Positions 1 through 7,835 are shown, numbered from the stretch's first letter. The stretch: 20,989 bases of DNA from CAYFTL01 sp964346145 (GCA_964346145.1 CAYFTL010000036.1:1-20989); one strand, 5' to 3'. Program-made: numbers and translations. The notes: generated from the letters alone by a model not told the origin.

Positions 1-657
1 ATGGCGGCAGCCTCATACAACTGTGTATCCACGCCGGTGATTGCTGCCAAATTAATAATGGTGCCCCAGCCGAACCCCTTCCAGATGTCTGTAAAGTAGA
101 TTACGGGCCGTATCCATCTGGGGCTGGTCATGAAATAAATGGCTTCGCCGCCAAAGGCTTCTATGATCCTGTTGATTAAGCCACTGCTGGGCGAAAGCAA
201 GTCGATAAATATGCCTGCGACAACCACCCAGGAGATGAAGTGGGGAATATAGACGATGGTTTGGAGTGTACGCTTGTANNNNNNNNNNATAGAAAGGTTG
301 CCGAACCTCGTTTAGCAGCAGCGAAAACAGGATGGGAACCGGCATGCCCAGAATCATCTTGGATATGCTTAAAATGATGGTGTTGCGAAAGGCCCGCACA
401 AATTCGGGCGAGTAAGTAAGCCGCTGGAAATTTTGCAAGCCCACCCACGGACTTCCCCAAATACCATGCATAACCTTATAGTTTTTAAAAGCGACCAGAA
501 TGCCGTACATGGGCAGGTATGAAAATATGGCCAGAAATACCAAGCCTGGAACGGCCATCGCGTACACGTCCCAGTTGTATCGGAGCTGCTTTTTAATAAT
601 GGCCCGTTTTCGTGCTTGCACAAGTTTTTTTGAAGTGTTTGCGTTCAGAACGGTCAA
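1..657 (-). CDS. LplB-type carbohydrate ABC transporter permease, 3' truncated and split by an assembly gap
   Basis: Inner-membrane permease subunit of a CUT1-type (LplB-like) oligosaccharide or sugar-derivative importer. The N-terminal half shows the family pattern PMYGILVAFKNYK followed by GIWGSPWVGLQNF, then hydrophobic membrane segments and LLLNEVRQPFY. After the 10 N (279-288) the protein continues in another frame with KRTLQTIVYIPHF, SWVVVAGIF, DIWKGFGWGTIIN and ends at DTQLYEAAA, the start of the EAA loop that contacts the ATPase; the rest lies outside the window. I chose the TTG at 655-657 because AGGAGGGAGG lies just in front of it; the open frame reaches back to 768 but overlaps the upstream gene. 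The binding protein and second permease are not visible, so the substrate is unknown. Identity is confident, the exact start less so. Confidence 0.85.
279..288. other. Assembly gap (10 N)
   Basis: Ten consecutive N interrupt the permease gene. Upstream codons end in Tyr (RQPFY) and downstream ones begin Tyr-Lys-Arg. Related LplB proteins read about R-x-x-F-K-R here, so the true gap is probably zero or slightly negative, and removing 10 bases restores the frame. It is a scaffolding placeholder, not biology. Confidence 0.97.
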
Positions 658-689
658 CCTCCCTCCTGTTTTTTTAAAGCATATACAAA

Positions 690-719
690 CCAAAACACCG
701 GCATGCGCCGGTGTTTTGG
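690..719 (-). terminator. Hairpin terminator between the iron-sulphur pair and the permease
   Basis: A perfect 13-bp stem (CCAAAACACCGGC with its complement) closes on a 4-nt loop. In the minus direction it is followed by TTTG and an AT-rich stretch. It lies directly after the stop of the 737-1873 gene and only about 30 bases before the permease ribosome binding site, which leaves little room for a separate permease promoter. It may therefore attenuate rather than fully stop transcription. Confidence 0.75.
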
Positions 720-736
720 CGGCAATGCATAAAAAA

Positions 737-1873
737 CTAGTCCTTAAACAGCATCTCTTTCTGTTCATTTTTGCGAAGTTTGGGGTCGACAGAATCTAAA
801 TAGTCTTCGCGGAAGGGGTTGATGACACCGCGCATTTCTTCCGGATCAATTTTGTTGTCCAAAATCCAAGGATCTTTGCGCTGGAATTGGTTGTGGAATT
901 GATTGGTGACGCGTCCTCTTTTCTCCAAATTGATCATGCAGGCGCGAATGCAGCCGCGTGCACCACAAAGCGCAAAGTAACCGACATGATTCATGACATA
1001 GCTGTAAAATTTGATAATAGACGGATCGTTGTTCTCCCAAACCGTGTTGGACCATTTGGCGGTGGCCATCGGATAACAAAGCCTGTAAGCTTCTTCCTCT
1101 GTCACGTGGGCGTTGCGCACATCGTATTCCATATTGGGGAACGCTTTTTTGTGGAAAGGTGAGATTTCGTTGTTGAATCCGTGATGGGTTAGCGTGCATC
1201 GCCCCATATGTACATCGCCCCATTCGATGGTCTTATCGCCGATGTGAACTTTGATGCGCTTATCCTTTTCTTTTACTGGGGGAATGGCGTTGCCGGGGCA
1301 GTCTTTAACGCATTTGCCGCACATATTGCAGATGGAGCGAGGTTCGATGATCGGGTCGGGCTCCAGCTCGGCATCGGTTAAAATTAAACCCAAACGTACC
1401 CTGGGTCCGAATTCGGGGGTCATAAACACTTTGGAGTGGCCCATTTCGCCAACGCCTGCGCCTACGCCCATCAGCCGAATCTGCATGACGATATCGCTGG
1501 GCAGTTTGCCTTCGGCAACGGGTTCGCGCATGGGATTGCGTTCGGGAACGCCTGGATAGCAGGGTACAGCTTCCCAGCCGAAGTCCTCGATAAAGGAGGC
1601 GATCTTGTAGGTCAGCCGCGGACGAATGACGGTGTTGAGCCGGTTATAAGAATAGTAGGTGTAGTTGTGCCAATGGGTGCCTTCTTCTATTCCGCGGTAG
1701 CTGCCGCGCGGGATGCGCATGGCGGTTACAATGACAGATTTGGCACCCGGAAAATAGTTTTTGGGATCCATTAGCGGCGGCGCTTCGTGGTAGCGTTCGA
1801 TGTTGCCGATGCCAATGGCATCCAGCCCAATCTCTTTGGCGCGCTGCTTGATCATTTCGGAGGTAAGTTTCAT
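737..1873 (-). CDS. QueG/reductive-dehalogenase superfamily double [4Fe-4S] protein (copy A)
   Basis: A 378-residue soluble protein without signal peptide or Tat motif. It has a RGSYRGIEEG motif at 57-66, the superfamily core GEMGHSKVFMTPEFGPRVR at about 142-160, TDAEL at 166-170, and a four-cysteine ferredoxin cluster (C182, C185, C188, C192). A further cysteine group (C303, C308, C312, with C226 and C266 available) probably holds a second cluster. The TPEFGPRVR/TD core is found in cobalamin-dependent epoxyqueuosine reductases and reductive dehalogenases. The second cluster does not follow the QueG CxxCxxCxxxCP spacing and there is no membrane-anchor partner gene, so neither queG nor rdhA is justified. 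ATG start with AGGAGGG. It lies 12 bases after its paralogue, surely co-transcribed. Substrate unknown; B12 dependence is inferred only. Confidence 0.8.
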   Translation of the reverse strand: MKLTSEMIKQRAKEIGLDAIGIGNIERYHEAPPLMDPKNYFPGAKSVIVTAMRIPRGSYRGIEEGTHWHNYTYYSYNRLNTVIRPRLTYKIASFIEDFGWEAVPCYPGVPERNPMREPVAEGKLPSDIVMQIRLMGVGAGVGEMGHSKVFMTPEFGPRVRLGLILTDAELEPDPIIEPRSICNMCGKCVKDCPGNAIPPVKEKDKRIKVHIGDKTIEWGDVHMGRCTLTHHGFNNEISPFHKKAFPNMEYDVRNAHVTEEEAYRLCYPMATAKWSNTVWENNDPSIIKFYSYVMNHVGYFALCGARGCIRACMINLEKRGRVTNQFHNQFQRKDPWILDNKIDPEEMRGVINPFREDYLDSVDPKLRKNEQKEMLFKD

Positions 1874-1885
1874 ATACGATCCCTC

Positions 1886-2746
1886 CTATTCTTTAATGGT
1901 GGTGTTGTTGCCCAGCACATCCTTTGCCCAGGCGGGTGATGTCCTGAATTTGTTTTCGAACAGGTTATCGATCAATTGTTCTTCTTCCAAATGGATCATG
2001 CAGGTGCGGTTGCACAGGGCGGCCACTCGATCGGGCTTGGCGTTTTTCTGCAGGCGGTTGAGCAGGCAGCCGTTTTCGCAGCGCTTGCAAAGGCTATAAT
2101 CAATCTTGGCGACCGGCATGATCTTGCCGCAAATGTTGACTTCGTCAAATTCGGTTTTGGAAATAGCGCCCAGCGGGCAAGCGTCAGCACATTTCATGCA
2201 CTGATCGCAGATGGAGCGCTGCAAAATCGGATCGGGATCGATTTTGGCGTCGGTGATGATCATTTGGAATCTTTGGCGTGAACCAAAGCTGGGGGTAAAG
2301 AACAGTCCGCTTCGTGAAATTTCGCCCAACCCGCACGCAACGTCCGCATAATCAAAGTCTGGGGTAACGTTGGGTTCGGCGCGTCCCTCAGCCACGGATA
2401 CGCCGGTGGCACCCGATTCAGGAGGGTTGGGGAAGATGGGAACCGCTTCCCAGCCTTCGTTTTCGAGTACGCGGGTCATGTCGTAACAGGCGATAGCTAT
2501 AAATTCGTCTTCCAACCAGCTATTGCCGAACAGCGCATAATCGAAGAAATTGGAACCCTCCTCAATGCCGCGCAAAGAGCCGCGGCAGATGCGTTTTCCG
2601 ACGAGGATTACAGTTTCACCTTCGGGGAAGATCGAAAAAGGATTCAGTTGTGCGGGAACGCCTTCGAATCGGTCCTTGGAAGCAAAGCCTATTAGATCGA
2701 TGTCGTTTTGTTTGGATGCATTGAGTAGTGCCTGTTTCAGTTCCAT
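1886..2746 (-). CDS. QueG/reductive-dehalogenase superfamily double [4Fe-4S] protein (copy B)
   Basis: A 286-residue paralogue of the following gene and first in the operon. Shared landmarks are RGSLRGIEEG (56-65), EAVP (100-103), VAEG (118-121), the core GEISRSGLFFTPSFGSRQR (about 141-159) and TDAKIDPDPIL. The first cluster is C180, C183, C186, C190 (CDQCMKCADACP). The second group is C220, C223, C227 plus C245 and C249. Both paralogues share a C-terminal C-M-I-x-L-E signature (RTCMIHLE here, RACMINLE in copy A). Copy B is about 90 residues shorter, missing mainly part of the middle and the tail of copy A, so the two may form a heteromer or act in sequence (inference). ATG start with GGAGGGG. 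Cytoplasmic; substrate unknown. Confidence 0.8.
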   Translation of the reverse strand: MELKQALLNASKQNDIDLIGFASKDRFEGVPAQLNPFSIFPEGETVILVGKRICRGSLRGIEEGSNFFDYALFGNSWLEDEFIAIACYDMTRVLENEGWEAVPIFPNPPESGATGVSVAEGRAEPNVTPDFDYADVACGLGEISRSGLFFTPSFGSRQRFQMIITDAKIDPDPILQRSICDQCMKCADACPLGAISKTEFDEVNICGKIMPVAKIDYSLCKRCENGCLLNRLQKNAKPDRVAALCNRTCMIHLEEEQLIDNLFENKFRTSPAWAKDVLGNNTTIKE

Positions 2747-2774
2747 GTAGTTCCCCTCCTTTATTGTTAACTTT

Positions 2775-2802
2775 ATTATATGAAGTTGTTATACAAAGTC
2801 AA
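2775..2802 (-). promoter_or_regulatory. Sigma-A promoter of the iron-sulphur protein pair
   Basis: On the minus strand, TTGACT (2797-2802), a 16-base spacer and a perfect TATAAT (2775-2780). Transcription would start near 2768, giving a leader of roughly 20 bases before the copy B start codon. Confidence 0.8.
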
Positions 2803-2822
2803 CTAATTTCATATGACGAAAT
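2778..2822. promoter_or_regulatory. Candidate operator for the divergent IclR-type regulator
   Basis: Two dyads overlap or abut the promoter. One is ATTTC-N7-GAAAT at 2806-2822, just upstream of the -35 box. The other is a broken inverted repeat with outer arms ATATGAA (2778-2784) and TTCATAT that flanks the -35 region. Position and symmetry suit a divergent IclR regulator, but no motif specific to this regulator is known to me. Confidence 0.35.
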
Positions 2823-3115
2823 AAGAAGCTGGATTTGAACGCTCGATGTTAAGATAAAACAAATTTGGGTGTGCATATTTTATTGGGTACATCCTGCAAT
2901 CGAATAACAGTATTTTTTTCTTCTGGCATTTATACGCCATATCTTGAGCAAATTCTCCTATGATAAAATGATGTACATTTCTTGAGTGAACAATAACATG
3001 GCAGGGTTTTTATCTATATGCATAGAACTGCAAGCGGGCGTCATTGCCAGAGACAACTTGAGGAACTCTGATTGGGGTATGGACCATAAAATTTTCATAT
3101 AGGAGTAGAAGGATA

Positions 3116-3906
3116 TTGATTAAGTCTGTAGAAAAAGCGCTTCAAATATTGTCGTTTATGTCAGCTAATGCAACGCGAAAACCAATTGCTCTAGGCATTA
3201 TAGCAGGTGAATGTGGACTGAATGCTTCCACTTGCGCACACTTGGCAGCACGCTGTGCTCTGAGGGCTATTTGGAGCAAATATCTAGAAGGGAGGGGTAT
3301 ATACTTGGCTCTATGGCATATTTATCTTCTGGAGGACGGTATTATCGCAACGACCTGGTGGATGTTTCGTTACCGATTATGCGAGAGTTGAGTGATAAGT
3401 TTCAAGTAAATTCCAGTTTGAGCACGATGTTGTTGAACAAACTATATGTGCCTGTTAGTGTTTTGCATCAACATGATAGTTACCGTTATATGAAGCTGAC
3501 CGTAGGCCAGCTTTTTGATTCTGCAGCAGGAAGGCTATTCATGGCCTATATGCAGGAAGATCAGCTTCAAAATCTGCTTCAAGGCGAGAATATTGATCTA
3601 TTTCAAGATTCGTTGAGTGCGTTTGAAGCCTCTATTCGATCGATACGAAGGTCGGGATATGCCATCAATTACACGGAAAATGGTGCGCTAATCGGCATTG
3701 CGGCCCCGGTCGTTGAAGCCAAGAAGATTCAAGCGGCTGTCGGTGTGTATTGGCCCAGCAAGGAAAACCGGGGTGATGAATTTCAGCTGATTATGGCGCG
3801 TCACGTTAAAAAAACCGGAATCCTTATTAGCCAAAGGTTGCGGCAACGTATGACGAAAAGCACGCACAATCTGTATAAATATACCGGGTTTTCGGTTTAT
3901 AGATAG
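3116..3906 (+). pseudogene. IclR-family transcriptional regulator, disrupted by a single-base frameshift
   Basis: The N-terminal winged-helix part (SVEKALQILSFM ... IAGECGLNASTCAHL) is read from a TTG at 3116. After about 3244 the protein continues one frame back with GSTLCSEGYLEQ, then the ligand-binding domain with the family motif SAAGRLFMAYMQEDQL, ending at 3906. Joining the frames gives GLNASTCAHLGSTLCSEGYLE, which has the exact spacing of the IclR recognition-helix consensus. One missing G in the short run at 3242-3245 explains the break, and the repaired product would be about 263 residues, normal for the family. IclR proteins often control catabolic genes next to them, so the divergent iron-sulphur pair is the natural target. 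It could be a real mutation or a sequencing error; intact codon structure downstream of the break suggests a recent or artefactual event. Confidence 0.8.
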
Positions 3907-3931
3907 AGGCTTGACCGCGCGCCGGCACGGT

Positions 3932-3945
3932 TGTTAGCGATAACA
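3932..3945. promoter_or_regulatory. cre / LacI-family-like operator
   Basis: TGTTAGCGATAACA is a dyad (TGTTA-GCGA-TAACA) with one mismatch to the CcpA cre consensus TGWAANCGNTNWCA. It lies 26 bases after the IclR stop and about 210 bases before the flavo-diiron promoter, so its target is unclear. A close relative occurs at 16357-16376. Confidence 0.4.
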
Positions 3946-4155
3946 TTTAAAGGAAGGATAGGGCATTTGATGTGGCAGCGCTTGGGCTGCGTAGGCATCG
4001 CTGTTTTTACGAGGGATGAAAGATGGGCTTGTTTTTAAATATCAACATATTTATCGCAGTTCTAAAAGAGTAGTTTGCAGGCATATTTTCTATCGGAAGA
4101 GCTTGTGAAAAAACTCGTTCAAGCGTGGATTTTAGACGATATTACACAGTATCCG

Positions 4156-4184
4156 TTGACAAAAATTGCGGTAACAAGTATGGT
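4156..4184 (+). promoter_or_regulatory. Sigma-A promoter of the flavo-diiron gene
   Basis: Perfect TTGACA at 4156-4161, a 17-base spacer and TATGGT at 4179-4184. It lies about 40 bases before the start codon. Confidence 0.7.
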
Positions 4185-4223
4185 TTTAATGATGTTAAAA
4201 TATGTATTTGGAGGGATATATAG

Positions 4224-5432
4224 ATGCAGTCTATTCGTGAGATATCGCCTGATATTTTTTATGTGGGAGCGAGCGATCGCAAGTTGCCAACTTTTGAAAA
4301 CCAATATCCTCTGCCTAGAGGGATGGCCTACAACGCCTATGCAATTTTGGATGAGAAGATTGCGTTGATGGATACGGTGGATATTTCCGTAAAAGAGCAG
4401 TACGAACAAAACTTGGTGGCGGTTTTAAAGGATCGGATGCCGGATTATTTGGTGATTGACCACATGGAACCAGACCATGGCGCTTTTGTCGGCGAGATTT
4501 GTGGCCGCTATCCGGAGCTCAAACTGGTGGGAACTGCTATGACCAAGCGCATGATGGCTCAATTTTTTGATTTCGATGTGACAGAGCGCTTCGTAGAAGT
4601 CAAAGAAGGGGACACGCTTCCCTTGGGCAAAAAGGAATTGCGCTTTTTTGCAGCGCCTATGGTGCACTGGCCTGAGGTAATGTTTAGCTATGAAACCACA
4701 TCCCGCACCTTGTTTTCTGCGGATGCTTTTGGCGCTTTTGGCGCTCTTCCGGGGGCTTTGTTTGTAGACGAGATTAATTATAAGCAGCAATATATTGATG
4801 AAATGCGCCGTTATTATGCCAACATTGTGGGTAAGTACGGAGACCAAGTACAAGCAGCCCTTAAAAAATTAGAAGCGATCGAAATTGATATGATTTGCCC
4901 GTTGCATGGTTTGTTGTGGAAACGGCAAGACATGGATTGTGCTTTGAGCCTGTATAATTATTGGAGCAAATACGAGCCCGAAGAAGCTGGTGTTGTGATT
5001 GCTTACGCATCCATGTATGGGCATACGGCGAGTGTGGCTCAAAAATTTGCCGATATGCTGGCGCAAAAAGGGGTAAAGAAGATTACGGTTTTGGATCTGT
5101 CAAAGGTTAACGTGTCTTACGTCATCAGCGAAATATTCCGCTACAGCCATTTGGTGCTGGCAGCGCCCACATACAACATGGGTTTGTTTGCCGCAATGCA
5201 CAATTTGCTCTATGATATGCAGGCGCTAAACGTGCAGAAGCGCAAGGTCGTGGTTATCGGCAACGGAAGCTGGGCACCGCAGTCTCCTGTGCTGATGCAG
5301 AAAATGCTGGAAGAGTGCAAAGAAATGGAAATAGTAGGCGCGCCGCTGGTGATCAAATCGGCACTCAAGGAGAACCAACAAGGGGAGCTGGAGGCTTTGG
5401 TGGATGCGGTAGCCCAAGGAGTTGCAGAGTAG
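4224..5432 (+). CDS. A-type flavo-diiron protein (FprA family)
   Basis: A 402-residue cytoplasmic enzyme that reduces O2 to water and/or NO to N2O and protects anaerobes. The metallo-beta-lactamase-like domain (about 1-250) carries the di-iron ligands: H80-x-E82-x-D84-H85 in DHMEPDHG, the His of VHWPE (about 147), the Asp of SADAFGAFG and the His of CPLHGLLW. The flavodoxin domain (about 255-400) has the FMN loop YASMYGHT, then APTYNMG and GNGSWAPQ. There is no C-terminal rubredoxin or flavin-reductase extension, so electrons must come from a separate rubredoxin or reductase not seen here. ATG start with GGAGGG at 4210-4215. A single-gene unit with its own promoter and terminator. O2 versus NO preference cannot be read from sequence. 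Confidence 0.95.
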   Translation: MQSIREISPDIFYVGASDRKLPTFENQYPLPRGMAYNAYAILDEKIALMDTVDISVKEQYEQNLVAVLKDRMPDYLVIDHMEPDHGAFVGEICGRYPELKLVGTAMTKRMMAQFFDFDVTERFVEVKEGDTLPLGKKELRFFAAPMVHWPEVMFSYETTSRTLFSADAFGAFGALPGALFVDEINYKQQYIDEMRRYYANIVGKYGDQVQAALKKLEAIEIDMICPLHGLLWKRQDMDCALSLYNYWSKYEPEEAGVVIAYASMYGHTASVAQKFADMLAQKGVKKITVLDLSKVNVSYVISEIFRYSHLVLAAPTYNMGLFAAMHNLLYDMQALNVQKRKVVVIGNGSWAPQSPVLMQKMLEECKEMEIVGAPLVIKSALKENQQGELEALVDAVAQGVAE

Positions 5433-5501
5433 AGGCAGCACTGTTGAAACGGATTTCCATTGTACCTTAAATGTGTAACGGATTAAAAAGATGTGTAGCT
5501 T

Positions 5502-5545
5502 AAACAAGCCTGTTATGGGACATATTCCCATGCAGGCTTGTTTTG
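5502..5545. terminator. Bidirectional terminator between convergent fprA and GH32 genes
   Basis: An 11-bp outer stem (AAACAAGCCTG / CAGGCTTGTTT) is stacked on a 6-bp inner stem (ATGGGA / TCCCAT) with loop CATAT. It ends in TTTT on the plus strand, with the equivalent on the minus strand. It serves both converging genes. Confidence 0.85.
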
Positions 5546-5571
5546 TATGGAAAATTTGCGCTATTTCAATT

Positions 5572-6909
5572 TCATAAGGTTTCGAAGGTTGGAATTTCTA
5601 TATGTTGACAATGAATGCTGTCGGCAAGTCCGTAGCACACCTGGCTGACCACATGTAAGCCATCGTTGACGAAGGTTTCAACAATGCCGCCGTCCACATA
5701 TGTTTCTATTGTAGCATTAGAATCGGCCATAGGCAGTTCGATGATGCGCGGATAGGCATCATAATCGCTTTGTGGGAACACATTAGACCTGTCGAAACGC
5801 AATATACTTTTTTCTGTAAATTCGATCGTGTAGCCGCCGATATTTAACAGGCTGCCGGGAACTAGGTTTGCCCGAAGGCGCAGAGGTAGGTCGGTGGTGG
5901 CTCGGCCTATGGGTAAGCTGTTTTTAAAGCTTTCTTGGATGCTGGGATGGGGACGCGAATATAGTTGCCCGTTCTCGATGGAAACGATTCGAGGCAGAGA
6001 GAGGGCTCCGCGATGCATGGAGTTATTGAAGGGCATGGGCATTCGAAGCCAGCCTGCCATCATCCTTAGGCCTTGGGCGTCGAGGGTGGTTTGAGGCGCA
6101 TAAAAGTCGGCTCCGGCATCAATTAGGCCGAAATGCTCTTCGGGAACCGATAGTTGGCCGGTTTGGGAATCGAAGTCGCAGCAGGTCCAAACGGATACGC
6201 AACCGTGGCCGGTTCCGCAAGAAAGACCGATAGGAGAAATGGCCAAAATCCATTCACCGTTTGCATGAAAGAGATCAGGGCATTCCCACATGGATCCAGA
6301 TTGATGGCTGATGTAACGGTTGAGCAGGTGCCAATGTTTGCCGCTATCCTTGCTTTCGTATATTAATAAGGAACCCTTATCCGAATTGTAAGCCGGAACG
6401 GTGGTACCCAGTACCATGAGCAGGCGATCGCCCTGTTGCCAAACTTTTGGATCCCGGGTGTGGGTCGAGCTGCCGATGGTAGGATCTGTGATCGCAGGAA
6501 TGATTACTTTCTTGGAGTGTTCATTGTCAAAGCGTATACCGTCGGCAGAAATTAGGCGCATTTGGCAGGCGGTGAATTGTTCGTTTACGGATACGTGAAT
6601 ATCGTCGGGATTTTCAGCATCATAATGAATGCCGGCGTAATAGATATGCAAACTGTCGCCTAAATCTACAGCGCTCCCCGAAAAGCATCCGTTGCGGTCG
6701 GCGTTTTTGCTGGGGTATAGCGCTATGGGGTGGTGTTGCCAATGCACCAAATCCTGGCTGGTGGCATGGCCCCAATGCATGGTACCCCAGCGGGGAGCGT
6801 ACGGAAAATGCTGATAAAAAAAGTGATACTGACCGCGGTAATAGATCAATCCGTTGGGATCGTTGATCCAGCCGAAGGGTGGGATGACATGGAACTTTGG
6901 CAATTGCAT
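5572..6909 (-). CDS. GH32 beta-fructosidase (sucrose / sucrose-6-phosphate / fructan hydrolase)
   Basis: A 445-residue glycoside hydrolase family 32 enzyme releasing fructose from sucrose-type substrates. Visible signatures: WINDPNG with nucleophile D17 (14-20), QHFPYAP (33-39), FSGSAV (76-81), RDPKV with transition-state stabiliser D153 (152-156), and WECPD with acid/base E209 (208-212). A C-terminal beta-sandwich region follows from about 320. No signal peptide, so cytoplasmic; this favours sucrose-6-phosphate or short imported fructo-oligosaccharides over polymeric levan (inference). It is slightly shorter than typical SacA proteins. ATG start with AAAGGAG. No PTS, fructokinase or sugar regulator is adjacent, so it is a lone gene here. 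Exact substrate cannot be decided. Confidence 0.92.
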   Translation of the reverse strand: MQLPKFHVIPPFGWINDPNGLIYYRGQYHFFYQHFPYAPRWGTMHWGHATSQDLVHWQHHPIALYPSKNADRNGCFSGSAVDLGDSLHIYYAGIHYDAENPDDIHVSVNEQFTACQMRLISADGIRFDNEHSKKVIIPAITDPTIGSSTHTRDPKVWQQGDRLLMVLGTTVPAYNSDKGSLLIYESKDSGKHWHLLNRYISHQSGSMWECPDLFHANGEWILAISPIGLSCGTGHGCVSVWTCCDFDSQTGQLSVPEEHFGLIDAGADFYAPQTTLDAQGLRMMAGWLRMPMPFNNSMHRGALSLPRIVSIENGQLYSRPHPSIQESFKNSLPIGRATTDLPLRLRANLVPGSLLNIGGYTIEFTEKSILRFDRSNVFPQSDYDAYPRIIELPMADSNATIETYVDGGIVETFVNDGLHVVSQVCYGLADSIHCQHIEIPTFETL

Positions 6910-7018
6910 GGCGTGCTCCTTTCCGGAAAGGTTGCTTCACAATCTTCACAATGAAGAAGGTATATAAGTTTATATCACCAGTATATCAGCATATGAGAAT
7001 TTTTCTATGGAAAAGCAA

Positions 7019-7056
7019 TAAGAAATCAAACCGCAATATTGCGGTTTGATTTCTTA
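7019..7056. terminator. Long palindromic terminator downstream of mntP
   Basis: A perfect 38-base palindrome (arms reading into CCGCAAT / ATTGCGG) with no spacer, so the folded loop would be the central few bases. On the minus strand it lies just after the mntP stop and runs into a T-rich arm. It separates mntP from the GH32 gene and could stop transcription from either side. Confidence 0.8.
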
Positions 7057-7084
7057 AAATATAGAGGAAATATAAAGTTTGATA

Positions 7085-7645
7085 TTATGCAATGAGGTGT
7101 TCGACGAGAATTTTAATACCGATTGCACACAACACGAGACCGCCTGCGATGTTAGCGTTGCGCTCAAAGCGGATACCTACCTTTTTGCCGATCAATATAC
7201 CGAACGCACAGATCAGGAAAGTGACGATGCCGATAATTAAGGTGGACGATACAATGTTTACACCCATAAAGGCAAGGCTTACCCCTACCGCCAAAGCGTC
7301 GATGCTGGTGGCGACGGCCATCATGCACAATTCCTTATTGCTGGGCAGCAACGGACAAGAGTCGGGCATTTTCTGTTTGATGGCCTCATAGATCATTTTG
7401 CTGCCGATAAAGCCCAGCAACACAAAAATAATCCAATGATCAATAAAAGCGATGCGGTCGGCCACTGTTTTGCCGGCAAAGTAACCGATGATAGGCATGA
7501 TGGCCTGGAAAATGCCAAAAAAGGCTGCGGGCTTGAGAATTATGGAGGCTTTGGCCTTTCTCATAGAGGTGCCTATGCAAATGGATACGGCAAAGGCATC
7601 CATAGCCAGCGCACATGCAGTCAAAAAAAGTTCCGGAAAAGACAT
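7085..7645 (-). CDS. mntP: Manganese efflux pump MntP
   Basis: A 186-residue integral membrane exporter that removes excess Mn(II). It has the MntP two-repeat layout of six hydrophobic segments, with the paired acidic signatures CALAMDAFAVS (11-21) and ATSIDALAVG near the middle, whose Asp residues lie in the transport path. Length is typical. ATG start preceded by GGGGGAG. Transcribed alone between the promoter at 7842-7870 and the palindromic terminator. The roughly 190-base leader suggests RNA-level control, as expected for a gene often run by a Mn-sensing riboswitch, though the class was not recognised. Confidence 0.93.
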   Translation of the reverse strand: MSFPELFLTACALAMDAFAVSICIGTSMRKAKASIILKPAAFFGIFQAIMPIIGYFAGKTVADRIAFIDHWIIFVLLGFIGSKMIYEAIKQKMPDSCPLLPSNKELCMMAVATSIDALAVGVSLAFMGVNIVSSTLIIGIVTFLICAFGILIGKKVGIRFERNANIAGGLVLCAIGIKILVEHLIA

Positions 7646-7835
7646 GGATTCTCCCCCTATAAGCTAGAAAGTGTTTTGTTTGTTCAACAAACGGTATATA
7701 TAAACAATTGGGTACAATTTATTATTCCGCTGGCGAAAGGAAATTCTGTAATTTTGTTTTATGCGCAAATTCGCAGGGCAAGATGGTAAACGTTTTGCCC
7801 TACGTTTCAGCCCGCGCGCAGCTATAAAGTCACAT
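7646..7835 (-). promoter_or_regulatory. Long structured 5' leader of mntP, class unassigned
   Basis: About 190 bases separate the predicted transcription start from the mntP start codon. The clearest element is a 10-bp stem (minus strand CGTAGGGCAA / TTGCCCTGCG, one G-U pair; about 7772-7805) with a 14-base loop. The yybP-ykoY Mn riboswitch is common before mntP, but I could not find its conserved GGGGAGUAG block, so I leave the class open. Confidence 0.4.

Larger units (their letters stand above)
2763..3115. other. Divergent intergenic region
   Basis: A 353-base AT-rich region between the oppositely transcribed copy B gene and the IclR-type gene. Its left 60 bases hold the operon promoter and candidate operator. 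From about 2823 to 3100 I see no credible gene and no clear sigma-A promoter for the regulator. AGGAG at 3101-3105 is the regulator's probable ribosome binding site. Confidence 0.6.
3907..4223. other. Intergenic region before the flavo-diiron gene
   Basis: A 317-base stretch holding the cre-like dyad at 3932-3945 and the promoter at 4156-4184. Short open frames in between (for example a 30-codon one at 4016-4108) lack well-spaced ribosome binding sites and resemble nothing I recognise. No convincing terminator follows the IclR gene. Confidence 0.55.

Noticed and set aside
4016..4108. 30-codon ORF (MKDGLVFKYQ...) in the region before the flavo-diiron gene
   Set aside because: GAGGG directly abuts the ATG with no spacing, and the peptide resembles nothing known.
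4075..4368. 97-codon plus-strand frame overlapping the flavo-diiron gene
   Set aside because: It overlaps a certain gene in another frame, spans that gene's promoter and has no ribosome binding site or recognisable domain.
7646..7835. yybP-ykoY manganese riboswitch
   Set aside because: Expected from context, but the conserved GGGGAGUAG block was not found, so only an unassigned leader is listed.
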